Assembly: GCA_963797485.1 (NCBI GenBank)
Contig: CAWCPF010000003.1
Location: forward strand, 1,240,001-1,304,000
Length of the DNA: 64,000 nucleotides
Reading direction: 5' to 3'
Origin: CAWAND01 sp963797485
GTDB lineage: Bacteria > Chloroflexota > Anaerolineae > Anaerolineales > E44-bin32
This document shows, piece by piece, positions 52,726 to 62,235 of this stretch. A program made the position numbers and the translations under genes. Every line of letters begins with the position of its first letter. Positions within the stretch are counted from its first letter, which is position 1. The notes beneath the pieces were generated by a model. That model made no database searches. It was not told the DNA's origin and saw only the letters and a list, made by a program, of their open reading frames with translations.

Positions 52726-53226
52726 TCAGGCTTCCTCGCGGTCGGCGGGCTGCGGGACGTCGTCCTGCGGAATGTGCCGCTGGCGCTCGACCGAGAGTTT
52801 GGCGATGCCGTTGCGAGCCTGCGTCAGCAGGCGGGTGAGTTCGGCCTCCAGAGCGCCGAGGCTTTCAATCACATACTCATCCGCATCTCGGCGCACGACC
52901 TCAGCCTCGGCGCGAGCCTGCTCGATGATTTGTTCGGCCCTGGACTGAGCTGCCTGGGCAATCGCGTCCCGGGCGACCACTTCGTCGGCTTTTTGCTTTG
53001 CCAGATTGACTGTTCGGCCGGCCTCCTCTTGCGCCTGAGCCAAGACGCGATCGCGCTGGGCGATCACCTGCTGCGCCTTCTTCACCTCTTCAGGGATGGA
53101 AATGCGCATCTGGTCGATGATTTCCAGGATGCGATCCTCATCGACGACGACGCTGTGTGTTAGCGGAATCGCCCGGCTCTCGTTGAAGAGCTCCTCCAGG
53201 CGATCCACAAGATGCAGGATGTCCAT
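52726..53226 (-). CDS. Coiled-coil protein, V/F-ATPase-subunit-b-like
   Basis: A 166-residue, highly charged, mostly helical protein: an N-terminal HLVDRLEELFNESRAIPLT segment, then a long coiled coil from about 50 to 150 (AQQVIAQRDRVLAQAQEEAG, AQSRAEQIIEQARAEAEVV). I know such proteins near coaD in Firmicutes and Chloroflexota as uncharacterised 'ATPase'. It resembles DivIVA- or ATP-synthase-b-like helices by composition only. GGAGGC precedes the ATG. Function unknown. Confidence 0.75.
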   Translation of the reverse strand: MDILHLVDRLEELFNESRAIPLTHSVVVDEDRILEIIDQMRISIPEEVKKAQQVIAQRDRVLAQAQEEAGRTVNLAKQKADEVVARDAIAQAAQSRAEQIIEQARAEAEVVRRDADEYVIESLGALEAELTRLLTQARNGIAKLSVERQRHIPQDDVPQPADREEA

Positions 53227-53323
53227 GCTTGCCTCCGGTCCACCTCGTCGGTCGATCGGACCACAGCGCGGGGTGCAAGGATCAGGCCGAAGCGTACACC
53301 GATTGGGTCAGGGGGTCAACCGC

Positions 53324-53851
53324 TCAGTCGCGGAGCGAGGTCATGGAGAACATCCCCTGACCTTCTTCCCCAATTTCAGCGAAGCGGCGTTTGAGCGCCG
53401 CCGCCACTCGGGGCGAGACAAAATCGCTTACATCGCCCCCAAGTGAAGCGATTTCCCTTACCGTCGTTCCCGTGAGGAACGTGTGATCCTCGCTGGTTAT
53501 CAAGGGCACAACCTCGACGTCTGGGGCAAGTCGATGATTCGCCAGCGCCATGCGGAATTCGTGCTCAAAATCCGAGAACACACGCAGGCCGCGGACAATC
53601 ACCTGAGCCGAGATCTTTCTACAGAAATCGACGGTCAGACCCTGGTATCCCATCACGCGGACGTTCTTGATGTGGGCCAGTTCTTTCTCGACCAGTTCAA
53701 TCCGCTCCTCCGGTGAGAACAGGAGCGACTTTAGCGGCCGGTCATAGACCCCCACCACCAGTTCATCGAACAGCGCCGCGCCTCGCGTGGCGATATCAAC
53801 GTGGCCAAAGTGGATCGGATCGAACGTCCCGGGGAACAGCGCACGGATCAT
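53324..53851 (-). CDS. coaD: Phosphopantetheine adenylyltransferase
   Basis: A 175-residue PPAT, the fourth step of coenzyme A synthesis. The nucleotidyltransferase start ALFPGTFDPIHFGHVDIATR holds the HxGH motif, and the later ISSLGGD/FVSPRV pattern is typical (EIASLGGDVSDFVSPRV). The start overlaps the recG stop by one base, so the two are coupled. Confidence 0.96.
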   Translation of the reverse strand: MIRALFPGTFDPIHFGHVDIATRGAALFDELVVGVYDRPLKSLLFSPEERIELVEKELAHIKNVRVMGYQGLTVDFCRKISAQVIVRGLRVFSDFEHEFRMALANHRLAPDVEVVPLITSEDHTFLTGTTVREIASLGGDVSDFVSPRVAAALKRRFAEIGEEGQGMFSMTSLRD

Positions 53852-56316
53852 CAGCTGACATCACCCTTTCCGTCTGACCAAAATCGTTTGTAGGCTTCGG
53901 CCAGGCCATGGTGCTCGGGCTGCTCCAGCCCCGGGTCCGCCTCGAAGAGTTGTCGCGCTTCCCGCCGGGCGGCTTCAATGAGCTTGACGTCGGTCAAACT
54001 GGCTGTCTTCAAGACCGGCATGCCTGACTGACGGGTTCCAAGGAAATCACCCGGGCCGCGCTGGGCCAGGTCCAGTTCGGCCAGTTCGAAGCCATTGGAC
54101 GTGGATTCCATGGCTTTGAGGCGTTCGTTCTCCTGCTCGGCTTCGCTGTCGGGGATGAGCAGGCAGTAGGAGGGGAAGCTGCTGCGGCCCACGCGCCCCC
54201 TGAATTGGTGGAGTTGGGAGAGCCCAAACCGATTGGCGCCCTCGATCAACACCACGGTGGCATTAGGCACGTCGACGCCGACTTCGACCACGGATGTCGA
54301 TACCAGGACCTGGTAGTCGCCTCGGCGAAAGTCGCCCATGACCTGGTCTTTTTCTTCTTGCGGCAGTCTGCCATGCAGCAGGCCCACGCGATAGTCGAAG
54401 AAGACCTTGTCTTGCAGGGCGGCGTGCTCGTCCACGGCCGCCTTGGCTTCGATCTTCTCGGACTCTTCCACCAAGGGGTAGATGATGAAAGCCTGCCGAC
54501 CCGCCTCCAACTGGCCGATGATGAAGTTGTAGGCGCGGGAGCGCTCGAGCGGCGCCAGGACACGCGTCTCGGTGGGTGTCCGTCCGGGTGGCATTTCATC
54601 GAGGATCGATAGATCAAGATCACCATAGATGGTCAGGGCCAGCGAGCGCGGGATGGGCGTGGCCGTCATGACCAGCAGATTGGGGGCGCTGCCCTTAGCT
54701 CGAAGCTTGGCGCGTTGCTCGACTCCAAATCGATGTTGCTCGTCGATGACCGCCAATCCCAGATCGGCGAAATCGATCGGGTCTTCCAGCAACGCATGGG
54801 TGCCCACGACCACTGCGATACTCCCGTCCCTCAATCCGGCTCTCATCAACTCCTTGTCCGAGCCTGAGGTGGCGCCGGTGATCAGCCGAATGCGATCAGC
54901 GGGGACGGCGGCGGAGGCGGGCAGCATGGCTGTCAGGGTCTGGAAGTGCTGCTCGGCCAGGATCGTGGTAGGTGCGAGTAAGGCGGATTGTGCTCCGTTG
55001 GCGAATGCGATCCCTATGGCCGCGGCGGCTATGGCGGTTTTGCCCGACCCGACATCGCCTTCCAGCAGCCGGTTCATCGGCCGAGGCTCGCTCATATCCC
55101 GGCGCACATCCTCGATGGCCGATTGCTGGGCGCCAGTGAGCTCGAAGGGCAGCTTGGATCGGAACCCGGCTGCCCACTCATCCGGCACGCTGAGTGAGCG
55201 TGCTTCGTCCTGCTCCCAGGCGGCCTTCTGTTTGAGCACCCCCAGCTGCAGCATGAACAACTCATCGAAAGCCAGACGGTGTTGGGCTCGACGCAGGCTG
55301 TCCACATCATCCGGAAAATGCACCTGGATGAGCGCATCGCTCAGCGCCATCAACCCGGCCGATTTGAGCACGCTTTCGGGCAGTGGATCGGGCAATCGCG
55401 GCGCCAGACGTAGGACCACCGAATGCATCACACGCCGCATCCATTTCGAAGTGATGCCGGCGGTCAATGGATAAACGGGGACGATGCGGTTGGTGTGGAG
55501 CTGTTCGCGTTCCAGCGGCTCCCATTCGGGGTTGCTCATCGTCAACTTGCCCAGGTATTGATCGACCTTAGCCGAAAGCACGATCGCCTGCCCCGGCTTG
55601 AGCTTTCCGGCGATCCATGGTTGGTTGAACCAAGTCACGCGCAGCGAGCCGGTGCCGTCCGTGACCACAACTTCGGTCAACTTCATCTGGCCGCCGCGGA
55701 CAGGGCGGATCCGCACCTCATCAACAGTGGCGATGATCGTGACGTCTTCGCCGTACCACAGCCGGTTGATCGTTCGGAGCTGCGAGTAGTCGTCGTAGCG
55801 GCGGGGCAAGTGCCATAGCAGGTCGCCAAGGGTTTCCAAATCAAGCTTACCCAGGGTCTTCGCCGATTTGGGGCCGATACCGGCAATGGCCGTCAACGGG
55901 GCGCCGAACGAGGCCGGAGACTGGCCCGCCCGGTCTTCACTTTGCAGGTCGGCGGGCGCCGATTCTTCAGAGGTTGGCGGGGGCGCCGCTGCCGGAGCGG
56001 ACTCGTCCCAGCGCGGGGCTTGTGGAGCCTCAGGGGCGGCCGAAACGGGGAATTCCCCCAGGCTCGGTTCTTCTCCCGCCAGGCGGGTCCAAAGCCCGCG
56101 CAGCGCCTGGCTGCGTGATTCGGGGCTCAGGGCAGGGTAGTCTTTCAGCCGTGCGACCACGGCTTAAATCGACTGTGGGGACAACCCGGAGCCTTCAGCT
56201 TCCGCCTGCCACGCGCCTAGAAATCGATCCAATCCCCCCATCACAGCGCGGTTATCGAACCCGCGTTGTGACTCGAGCTGGATGACTTTGGCGAGCTTGT
56301 CGACGGCAGGGTTCAT
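53851..56316 (-). CDS. recG: ATP-dependent DNA helicase RecG with an in-frame stop after residue 50
   Basis: RecG reverses stalled replication forks. From 56160 to 53851 lie the wedge/OB domain (LWHLPRRYDDYSQ, VTWFNQPWIAGKL) and the SF2 motor with Walker A GDVGSGKTAIA, DEQHRFG, TATPIPRS and GRVGRSSFPSYC. In the same frame upstream, ATG 56316 opens a stretch (VDKLAKVIQLESQRGFDNRAV) that matches the N-terminal extension of Chloroflexota RecG. It is cut by TAA at 56164-56166, most simply a C-to-T change of a CAA codon. Either the protein restarts at GTG 56160 (769 residues), or the stop is a sequencing error. The wedge domain itself is unaffected. Confidence 0.9.
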
Positions 56317-56446
56317 GCTGGGCAACCACCCGGGGATAAGGACCACGGCAGCGACAACTGAAGCAGGATTCGGCACCAGGCGGGTGTTGATGATACCACC
56401 TGAGCGCCCGACTCGCCCGCCGCCTGGCTGCGAAGAGAGAGGCGGT

Positions 56447-57313
56447 TCAGCCGACCCCGTCCTTTTCCAGAACAACCACCCCAAGGCTGTCGGTTCCCAC
56501 CAGCGTGCCCATCCCCGGTCCGTAATCTGCGTGGCTAACCGGGACGTTGGGGTGGAGCGCCGTCAGGCGCTCGTCTAGCCAATCGAACTCGACGCGGTCC
56601 TGGTTCCACCCGTGCAAGAGAGCGATGTGTTCAAGGTCGGAGAATTCGGCCACGAACTCGATCAGCTTTTCAAGGGCCCGCGGCCGGGTCCGCACTTTCT
56701 CCATGGGGATCAGGCGGCCGTCTTCCATCGTGAGAAAGGCAATCACGCCGAGCATGTTGCCGAGGATGGCCTGAGAGCGAGTGACCAGATGGTGCCGTTG
56801 GAGATGGCTGAGGTCGTTAAGGAAGAAGATCATATACAGGCGGGGGATTAGTCCGCGGACGGTGCGGACGACTTCGTCGAAAGGCTCCCCGGCGTCTGCG
56901 GCGTGCACGGCCGCCTGGACCAGCAGACCCAGCCCAAACGACAACGTCTGTGTGTCAATGACTTGGATCTCGCATCGGCCGAGCAGTTCTTCACTTGCCC
57001 TGCGCGCATGCTCATACCCGGGGCTGGCAGCCGAGGCGGAGTGCAGGGAGATGATTTGATTCGTGTGGCGATGGAGATCCTGGAAGATCTTGAGGTAGCC
57101 GGATACCCCTGGGTCTTCGGCCAGGGTTGGCGTGGGGCCGGCCGAAAACAAGTCGCGGTAGTCAGTGATCGGCGAGCCGGCGGCCTCAAGACGCGCGCGC
57201 CCGCCTTGCCGGATGGTGCTTTCGGCGGTGGTTACGGACGGATGATCCCAAAGCCTTGGATTGGGAAAACGCGCCGAAGAGTCGGTGACAATTGCGATGG
57301 GCGAGTTGGTCAT
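56447..57313 (-). CDS. DegV-family fatty-acid-binding protein (FakB-like)
   Basis: A 288-residue DegV protein: AIVTDSSARFP at the start, fatty-acid contacts in IISLHSASAASPGYEHARRA, and VIDTQTLSFGLGLLVQAA. FakB proteins present a fatty acid to FakA for phosphorylation. Its ATG overlaps the fakA stop by four bases, supporting a FakA-FakB pair. The N-terminal helix and ALLHGWNQDR region fit the family. Confidence 0.92.
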   Translation of the reverse strand: MTNSPIAIVTDSSARFPNPRLWDHPSVTTAESTIRQGGRARLEAAGSPITDYRDLFSAGPTPTLAEDPGVSGYLKIFQDLHRHTNQIISLHSASAASPGYEHARRASEELLGRCEIQVIDTQTLSFGLGLLVQAAVHAADAGEPFDEVVRTVRGLIPRLYMIFFLNDLSHLQRHHLVTRSQAILGNMLGVIAFLTMEDGRLIPMEKVRTRPRALEKLIEFVAEFSDLEHIALLHGWNQDRVEFDWLDERLTALHPNVPVSHADYGPGMGTLVGTDSLGVVVLEKDGVG

Positions 57314-59001
57314 TCAATTGACAGGATCATTAAATAGTGGGGTTGGCCCCCGGAAACAAGTTCGACGTCTGCATCCGGCCATTTTTCCCGAACGGATTCG
57401 GCCAATGACTCTGCGTCGGCCTGGCTGAGGTCCCGACCGAAGTACATGGTGATCAACTCTGCCTGTTCGGCTTGTCCGGATTTCAGAAGCTGGGTCAGGA
57501 CTTCGTCGACATGCTCGGCGCAAAGAACCAGCCGGCCCTCAAGCAGACCGATCACCTGGCCCTGCGCCGCCTGGACGCCATCGATTTCGACGCTGCGTGT
57601 GGCGATGGTAATCTCCCCGGTCTTGACTTCCTTGAGCGCGGTTCGCATCGCCTCGCTGTTGGTGGCGAGCGTCTTATCGCGTTCGAACTCGAGCATGGCG
57701 GCCACACCCTGGGGCACCGAGTGGCTTGGGATGACAACAATCTCTTTGTCCGAGAGTTCGGCGGCCTGATTGGCGGCCATGATGATGTTCTTGTTGTTTG
57801 GGAGCACGATGACCTGATCATTGGGCAGCTTATCGATTGCCGACAGGATCTGTTGTGTGCTCGGGTTCATGGTCTGGCCGCCAAGGATGACGGCCGAGGT
57901 GCCAAGACTATCGAAGACGCGGGCGATGCCCGGCCCGGGAACCACGGCCACGGCGGCGATTGTCCCGCGGGGAGCGTTGTCCACGTTGAACGCAATCCCA
58001 TCCAACATCGGTCCGGCGGCGGGCGTCTGGATCATCAAGTTCTCGATGGCCACCTTGGTGATCGTCCCCAGTTCCTGGACGTACTCGATCGGGGCGAATT
58101 GGGTTGTGTCAGGGACGTGGATGTGCATACGGTACATGCCTTCGCCCTCGCCCACCTGGATCGAGGTGCCCATGGCCACAAGACGTTCGTAAAATACCCG
58201 CGTGTCCAGGGGTGCGTGTGGCAGGAAGTCCACGATCACTTCCCAATCCTGGCCCGGCTCGATGGTGTCTTGGGCGGCTTCCAGGTTCAATTCGGCCAGA
58301 GGCAGGGTGGCGACATCGGTCTGGTCCAGGGGGAGTCCGTACGCCGATCGCAGGATGCCCTCCAGGATCAGGAATAGTCCCTTGGCGCCTGCATCGACCA
58401 CACCGGCCTGCTTGAGGATCGGAAGCAGGTCCGGAGTCGAGGCTACGGAGCGATCGGCGGCCTCGACCACGCGCTCGAGCAGCTCGAGGGTCGAGTCGAC
58501 GCCCTCATTCAACGCCAGCTCGCCGGCCTGGGCGATATCTTTAGCGACCGTCAGGATGGTTCCTTCGACGGGGCGGACGACCCCCTTGTAGGCCGTGTCA
58601 CGGGCCTCGATCAGCGCGGCCACAACGCCCTCAACCCCGATTATGTCGCCGTCTTCGATTGAGCGGGCAATGCCGCGCCACAGCTGCGAGAGAATCACCC
58701 CCGAATTACCCCGGGCGCCCAGCAGTGCGCCTTGAGCCACAGCTTTGGCCACAGAGCTCAAAGACGTGTCTCCCAGGGCCAAGAGCTCGTTCCAGGCGGA
58801 TTGCATCGTGAGCATCATGTTCGTGCCCGTGTCCCCATCCGGCACGGGGAACACATTCAACTGGTTGACCAGCTGTTGATTGGTGCGCAGCCACAAGCTG
58901 GCAGCTTCGATGGCCTGGCGCAAGGCATGGCCGTCAACACGGGCGTAGCGGACCGCCATGCGCTGCTGCAATCGGGGAGGGACTTCGGTCAATGTCGACA
59001 T
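57310..59001 (-). CDS. fakA: Fatty-acid kinase FakA (DAK2-domain protein)
   Basis: A 563-residue protein with a DAK2 kinase start (NVFPVPDGDTGTNMML and GARGNSGVILSQLWRG), a middle domain and a C-terminal FakA region (GQTMNPSTQQILSAID, VIVLPNNKNIIMAANQAAEL). It phosphorylates FakB-bound fatty acids for phospholipid synthesis. It lies nine bases after the asp23 gene and four bases into degV. Confidence 0.95.
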   Translation of the reverse strand: MSTLTEVPPRLQQRMAVRYARVDGHALRQAIEAASLWLRTNQQLVNQLNVFPVPDGDTGTNMMLTMQSAWNELLALGDTSLSSVAKAVAQGALLGARGNSGVILSQLWRGIARSIEDGDIIGVEGVVAALIEARDTAYKGVVRPVEGTILTVAKDIAQAGELALNEGVDSTLELLERVVEAADRSVASTPDLLPILKQAGVVDAGAKGLFLILEGILRSAYGLPLDQTDVATLPLAELNLEAAQDTIEPGQDWEVIVDFLPHAPLDTRVFYERLVAMGTSIQVGEGEGMYRMHIHVPDTTQFAPIEYVQELGTITKVAIENLMIQTPAAGPMLDGIAFNVDNAPRGTIAAVAVVPGPGIARVFDSLGTSAVILGGQTMNPSTQQILSAIDKLPNDQVIVLPNNKNIIMAANQAAELSDKEIVVIPSHSVPQGVAAMLEFERDKTLATNSEAMRTALKEVKTGEITIATRSVEIDGVQAAQGQVIGLLEGRLVLCAEHVDEVLTQLLKSGQAEQAELITMYFGRDLSQADAESLAESVREKWPDADVELVSGGQPHYLMILSIE

Positions 59002-59010
59002 TCGGTGGCC

Positions 59011-59370
59011 TCAATCCTCGTTGCTGACGCGCAGATCTTGAACATGCACGTCAACGGCAGCGACTGGCATCCCCATGGCTTTCTCGACCTGATACTTCAC
59101 TGCGTTGGCTACACTGCTGGCCACTGTGGTAATGCGCGTGCCATATTCAATCACGATGTAGAGCCCGATCATGATCTGGTCTTGATCGGCGTGCACGACG
59201 ACGCCGTGGGTTGGGTCCTGGGCAAGGGCGTGGGCAATCCCGCTTACCAGGTTTGGCGAGGCCATGCCGACCACGCCGTACGATTGTAATGCCGCCTGAC
59301 AGGCTATCCTGGCAATGGCTCTCGGCGTGACGCTGATCGTGCCCAGGCTCGTGGCTTCTGCCGTGCTCAT
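59011..59370 (-). CDS. Asp23/Gls24 (YloU) family envelope-stress protein
   Basis: A 119-residue protein with the Asp23 pattern: GTISVTPRAIARIACQAAL, YGVVGMASPNLV, VHADQDQIMIGLYIVIEYG and VDVHVQDLRV. In Firmicutes the homologue YloU stands before fakA, as here. Divergent from rpmB. Confidence 0.93.
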   Translation of the reverse strand: MSTAEATSLGTISVTPRAIARIACQAALQSYGVVGMASPNLVSGIAHALAQDPTHGVVVHADQDQIMIGLYIVIEYGTRITTVASSVANAVKYQVEKAMGMPVAAVDVHVQDLRVSNED

Positions 59371-59475
59371 GCAGACCGCCTCCGTCCTTCAGCTTGTCCG
59401 CGCCCGCCGCAAGTTGTGTGGTAAGATGAGCGCCGCTTGCAGGCGGTAAACAACCGAGGAAAGGATTCTCGTTCG

Positions 59476-59655
59476 ATGGCTAGATGTGAGCATTGTGGCA
59501 AGACAACGTCCTTCGGACACAATCGCAGTTTCTCGATGAGAGCCACACGCCGTACTTTCCATCCCAATCTTCACAAGGTCAAGGTGATGGAGAACGGGCG
59601 TCAAGTTCAAAAAGTGCTTTGCGCCAAGTGTCTAAAACGAACGGCCAAGGTTTAG
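59476..59655 (+). CDS. rpmB: 50S ribosomal protein L28
   Basis: A 59-residue L28 with two CxxC pairs (CEHCGK at 4-9, CAKCLK near the end), so the zinc-binding form. Core NRSFSMRATRRTFHPNLH is typical. ATG 59476 has GAGGAAAGG about 9 bases upstream. Single gene, convergent with rpe. Confidence 0.96.
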   Translation: MARCEHCGKTTSFGHNRSFSMRATRRTFHPNLHKVKVMENGRQVQKVLCAKCLKRTAKV

Positions 59656-59796
59656 ACCGCATTCGGCCCCGCCGGAACCATGGCCGCTTCTCAGGCCGCC
59701 GCTACCCCGGCGGCCGATCTGTTTCAACCTGCGCTTCCGGTACCCAGTCAAGCCGCCAACAGGCTGTCCCGATAGGTCCCGCAAGCGAGATGCAAA

Positions 59797-60480
59797 TCAA
59801 ACCGACTGGGTGCTTGGCTCGAGCGCGGCCCGCAGCGCACTGATCCCGGCCGCAATCCCATGTGGGTTTCGAAAGATAGAGGTGGCGGCTACGAACACCT
59901 GGGCGCCTTCTCGGGCCACCAAGGGCGCCGTGTCGGGTGTCATGCCTCCGTCCACCTGTATCAATACCCGGAGACCTTGTTCTTCAACCAGTTCCCTGAC
60001 GGCGGCAACCCTGGCCGGGCTCGTAGGGATGTAAGTCTGCCCGGAGTAGCCGGGGTTGACTGTCATCACCAGGACCATGTCCACCAGGTCCAATACAGGT
60101 TCGACGGACAGGGGCGGCGTTCCCGGGTTGATGGCAACCCCCGCACGGCAGCCTCGCTCGCGGATGTGCTGCAGCGCGCGGTGGAGATTGGGGCCGGCCT
60201 CGACGTGGGCCGTGAGCAAGTCTGCGCCGGCTTCGACGAATGCATCCACAAACCGCTCGGGTTCCTCAACCATGAGGTGCACATCCAGGGGCAGCTGGGT
60301 GGCTTGTCGGCAGGCGCGGGCGATCGCCGGACCCATGGTGAGATTCGGGACGAAATGCCCGTCCATCACATCCAGATGGATCCAATCGGCCCCCGCCTCT
60401 TCGGCCTGGCGAATGGCGTCGCCGAGTTGGCTGAAATCTGCGGATAGTATCGAGGCTGAAATCACGGGATGGAACGTCAT
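59797..60480 (-). CDS. rpe: Ribulose-phosphate 3-epimerase
   Basis: A 227-residue TIM barrel interconverting ribulose- and xylulose-5-phosphate. ISASILSADFSQLGD, DWIHLDVMDGHFVPNLT with the metal His/Asp, DVHLMVEEPERF, MTVNPGYSGQTYI and VDGGMTPDTAP are all present. ATG 60480 gives the family's usual start. It lies upstream of the rpmB-asp23-fakA block as in Firmicutes, but without rsgA. Confidence 0.96.
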   Translation of the reverse strand: MTFHPVISASILSADFSQLGDAIRQAEEAGADWIHLDVMDGHFVPNLTMGPAIARACRQATQLPLDVHLMVEEPERFVDAFVEAGADLLTAHVEAGPNLHRALQHIRERGCRAGVAINPGTPPLSVEPVLDLVDMVLVMTVNPGYSGQTYIPTSPARVAAVRELVEEQGLRVLIQVDGGMTPDTAPLVAREGAQVFVAATSIFRNPHGIAAGISALRAALEPSTQSV

Positions 60481-60773
60481 CCGCCCCATCATACCGTTGC
60501 CACCAGCGGATGACAAGGTGGGCAGGCGCCCGGACAGCGTCCCCTGGTGGGGCCCGGCTTGAGGCTGCCGCCGCGGGTTGTAAACGTGCTGTAAGGTGGG
60601 CGCCGACGGAACTGGGGGATACTGTAGGGGGTCGGAAAGAGCCAACCCTTCGGCCCAAGACAGGTTCGGAGGCAGCTGTTCGAGCCGGGCTGGCTTGGTC
60701 AGTCTATGAGGATTTCCAATTGACCCGGATTGCCATTAGAATGGGCCCGTTCGCGGCGGCGGTCACTCCAACC

Positions 60774-62177
60774 ATGATCGATGTCCCCAACCTCTTGATG
60801 CCCATCATGATCCACGACTATCTGCTCCAACTGTATTCTCTTGCGGGATTCAGCCTTGGCGGCCTGGCAATGGCCGGCTGGTTTCGCTCGCTGCTCGATA
60901 ATTCAGGCAACGACCACAGTTCAGCGGCTTCCGGCGCCAAGAATGATGCCGAGCGCTTGATGCTCTTAGAGGAGGAGACCGCTCGACTCCGGCTGGTGCT
61001 TCGGAAATCTGCGGCCATGACCGCCAGTCTGAACTACGAGCGCGTGATGGACATGGTGCTCGATCTAGGGACGGCCGCTTTGTCCGACCCCGGAAACGGC
61101 GGTCAACGCATTGTGGGGGCCTTGCTGCTGTTCAGCGAAGACAAACTGTATGTCGCCTCCGCCCGAGGGCTGTCACAAGCCGACCTGCGGGTGACGCTGC
61201 CGGGGCGCAAGGGCGTGCTGGGGGAGGCTATGGCGAATATGGAAACCCGTATTTGCCAGGAGCCGCCACACGATCCGGAGCTGCAGTTCATCGCCGCCAT
61301 GCAGCCCACGCATCAGGCCATGATCATCCCGCTCGGGGTTGGCCTGGATGTGTATGGGGTGCTGATCTTCGCGCACCCCACGCCGAGCTTCTTCAATCAG
61401 GGGGACCGGATTGAGCTGATGGAGCTGGCAGCCCAGCAGGCGATGATCGCCCTTCAGAATGCGCGTCTCTACCGAGAGCTCGAACAAGAAAAAGAACGCA
61501 TGACGGAAATCCAGGAAGAGGCACAGAAGAAACTCGCCCGAGACCTGCACGATGGCCCTACTCAATCGATCGGCGCCATCGGTATGCGGGTGAATTTCGC
61601 ACGGCGACTGCTCGAGCGAGACCCCAAAGCCGCGGCCGATGAGTTGTATCAAATTGAAGAACTCACTCGCCGGACGACCAAAGAGATTCGCCAGATGTTG
61701 TTTACACTGCGCCCCCTGGTGCTCGAATCGCAGGGGTTGGTCGCCGCCCTCCACCACTTGGCCGACAAGGTTCTGGAGAACCACAACCAGAAGGTGGTCG
61801 TCGAAGCGGATGCCGAGGCGGCCAGTGATCTTGAGGTCGGAAAGCAAGGGGTGGTGTTCTTCATCATCGAGGAGGCCGTCAACAATGCGCGCAAGCATGC
61901 TCGTGCGGCCCACATTTGGATCCGATTGAAGCGTGATGGCGAGATGCTGCTGGCCGAGGTGGCGGACGACGGCCGGGAATTCGACGTCAACGCCGTGAAT
62001 GCGGACTACGAGAAGCGAGGCAGTCTCGGGATGATCAATCTTCGCGAACGGGCGGAGATGGTCAACGGTATCCTGAAACTGGAATCAACGCCCGGCCACG
62101 GCACACGTGTGCGCGTCACCATCCCGCTCAGCGTCGAAGCCGCCGAGCGGCTTCACCGGGCAGGCTTCGCCGCCTAG
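60774..62177 (+). CDS. NarL-type (HisKA_3) sensor histidine kinase with GAF domain
   Basis: About 467 residues from ATG 60774: one N-terminal hydrophobic segment, a coiled linker (LMLLEEETARLRLVLRKS), a GAF domain at about 90-240 (FIAAMQPTHQAMIIPLGVG), then the dimerisation helix with KKLARDLHDGPTQSIGAI, His phosphoacceptor, and a HATPase with EEAVNNARKHARA, VADDGREFD and GSLGMINLRERAEM. Such kinases pair with LuxR-type regulators; none is in the window. The frame stays open upstream to 60510 and the exact start is uncertain. A terminator follows. Confidence 0.88.
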   Translation: MIDVPNLLMPIMIHDYLLQLYSLAGFSLGGLAMAGWFRSLLDNSGNDHSSAASGAKNDAERLMLLEEETARLRLVLRKSAAMTASLNYERVMDMVLDLGTAALSDPGNGGQRIVGALLLFSEDKLYVASARGLSQADLRVTLPGRKGVLGEAMANMETRICQEPPHDPELQFIAAMQPTHQAMIIPLGVGLDVYGVLIFAHPTPSFFNQGDRIELMELAAQQAMIALQNARLYRELEQEKERMTEIQEEAQKKLARDLHDGPTQSIGAIGMRVNFARRLLERDPKAAADELYQIEELTRRTTKEIRQMLFTLRPLVLESQGLVAALHHLADKVLENHNQKVVVEADAEAASDLEVGKQGVVFFIIEEAVNNARKHARAAHIWIRLKRDGEMLLAEVADDGREFDVNAVNADYEKRGSLGMINLRERAEMVNGILKLESTPGHGTRVRVTIPLSVEAAERLHRAGFAA

Positions 62178-62210
62178 CCGGTGCTTTGTAAGCCTGCAAC
62201 CCGAATTTCG

Positions 62211-62235
62211 AGCGCCCCTCACGGGGCGCTGAGTT
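62211..62235 (+). terminator. Terminator of the histidine-kinase gene
   Basis: AGCGCCCC (62211-62218) pairs with GGGGCGCT (62223-62230), loop TCAC, followed by GAGTTTTTC. It overlaps the stop codon of the convergent rlmN. Confidence 0.85.

Noticed and set aside
56164..56484. A separate 106-residue small gene upstream of recG
   Set aside because: Its last 50 residues are in frame with recG and match the RecG N-terminus, and its first 56 have no motif or ribosome-binding site, so it is better read as the 5' end of recG.
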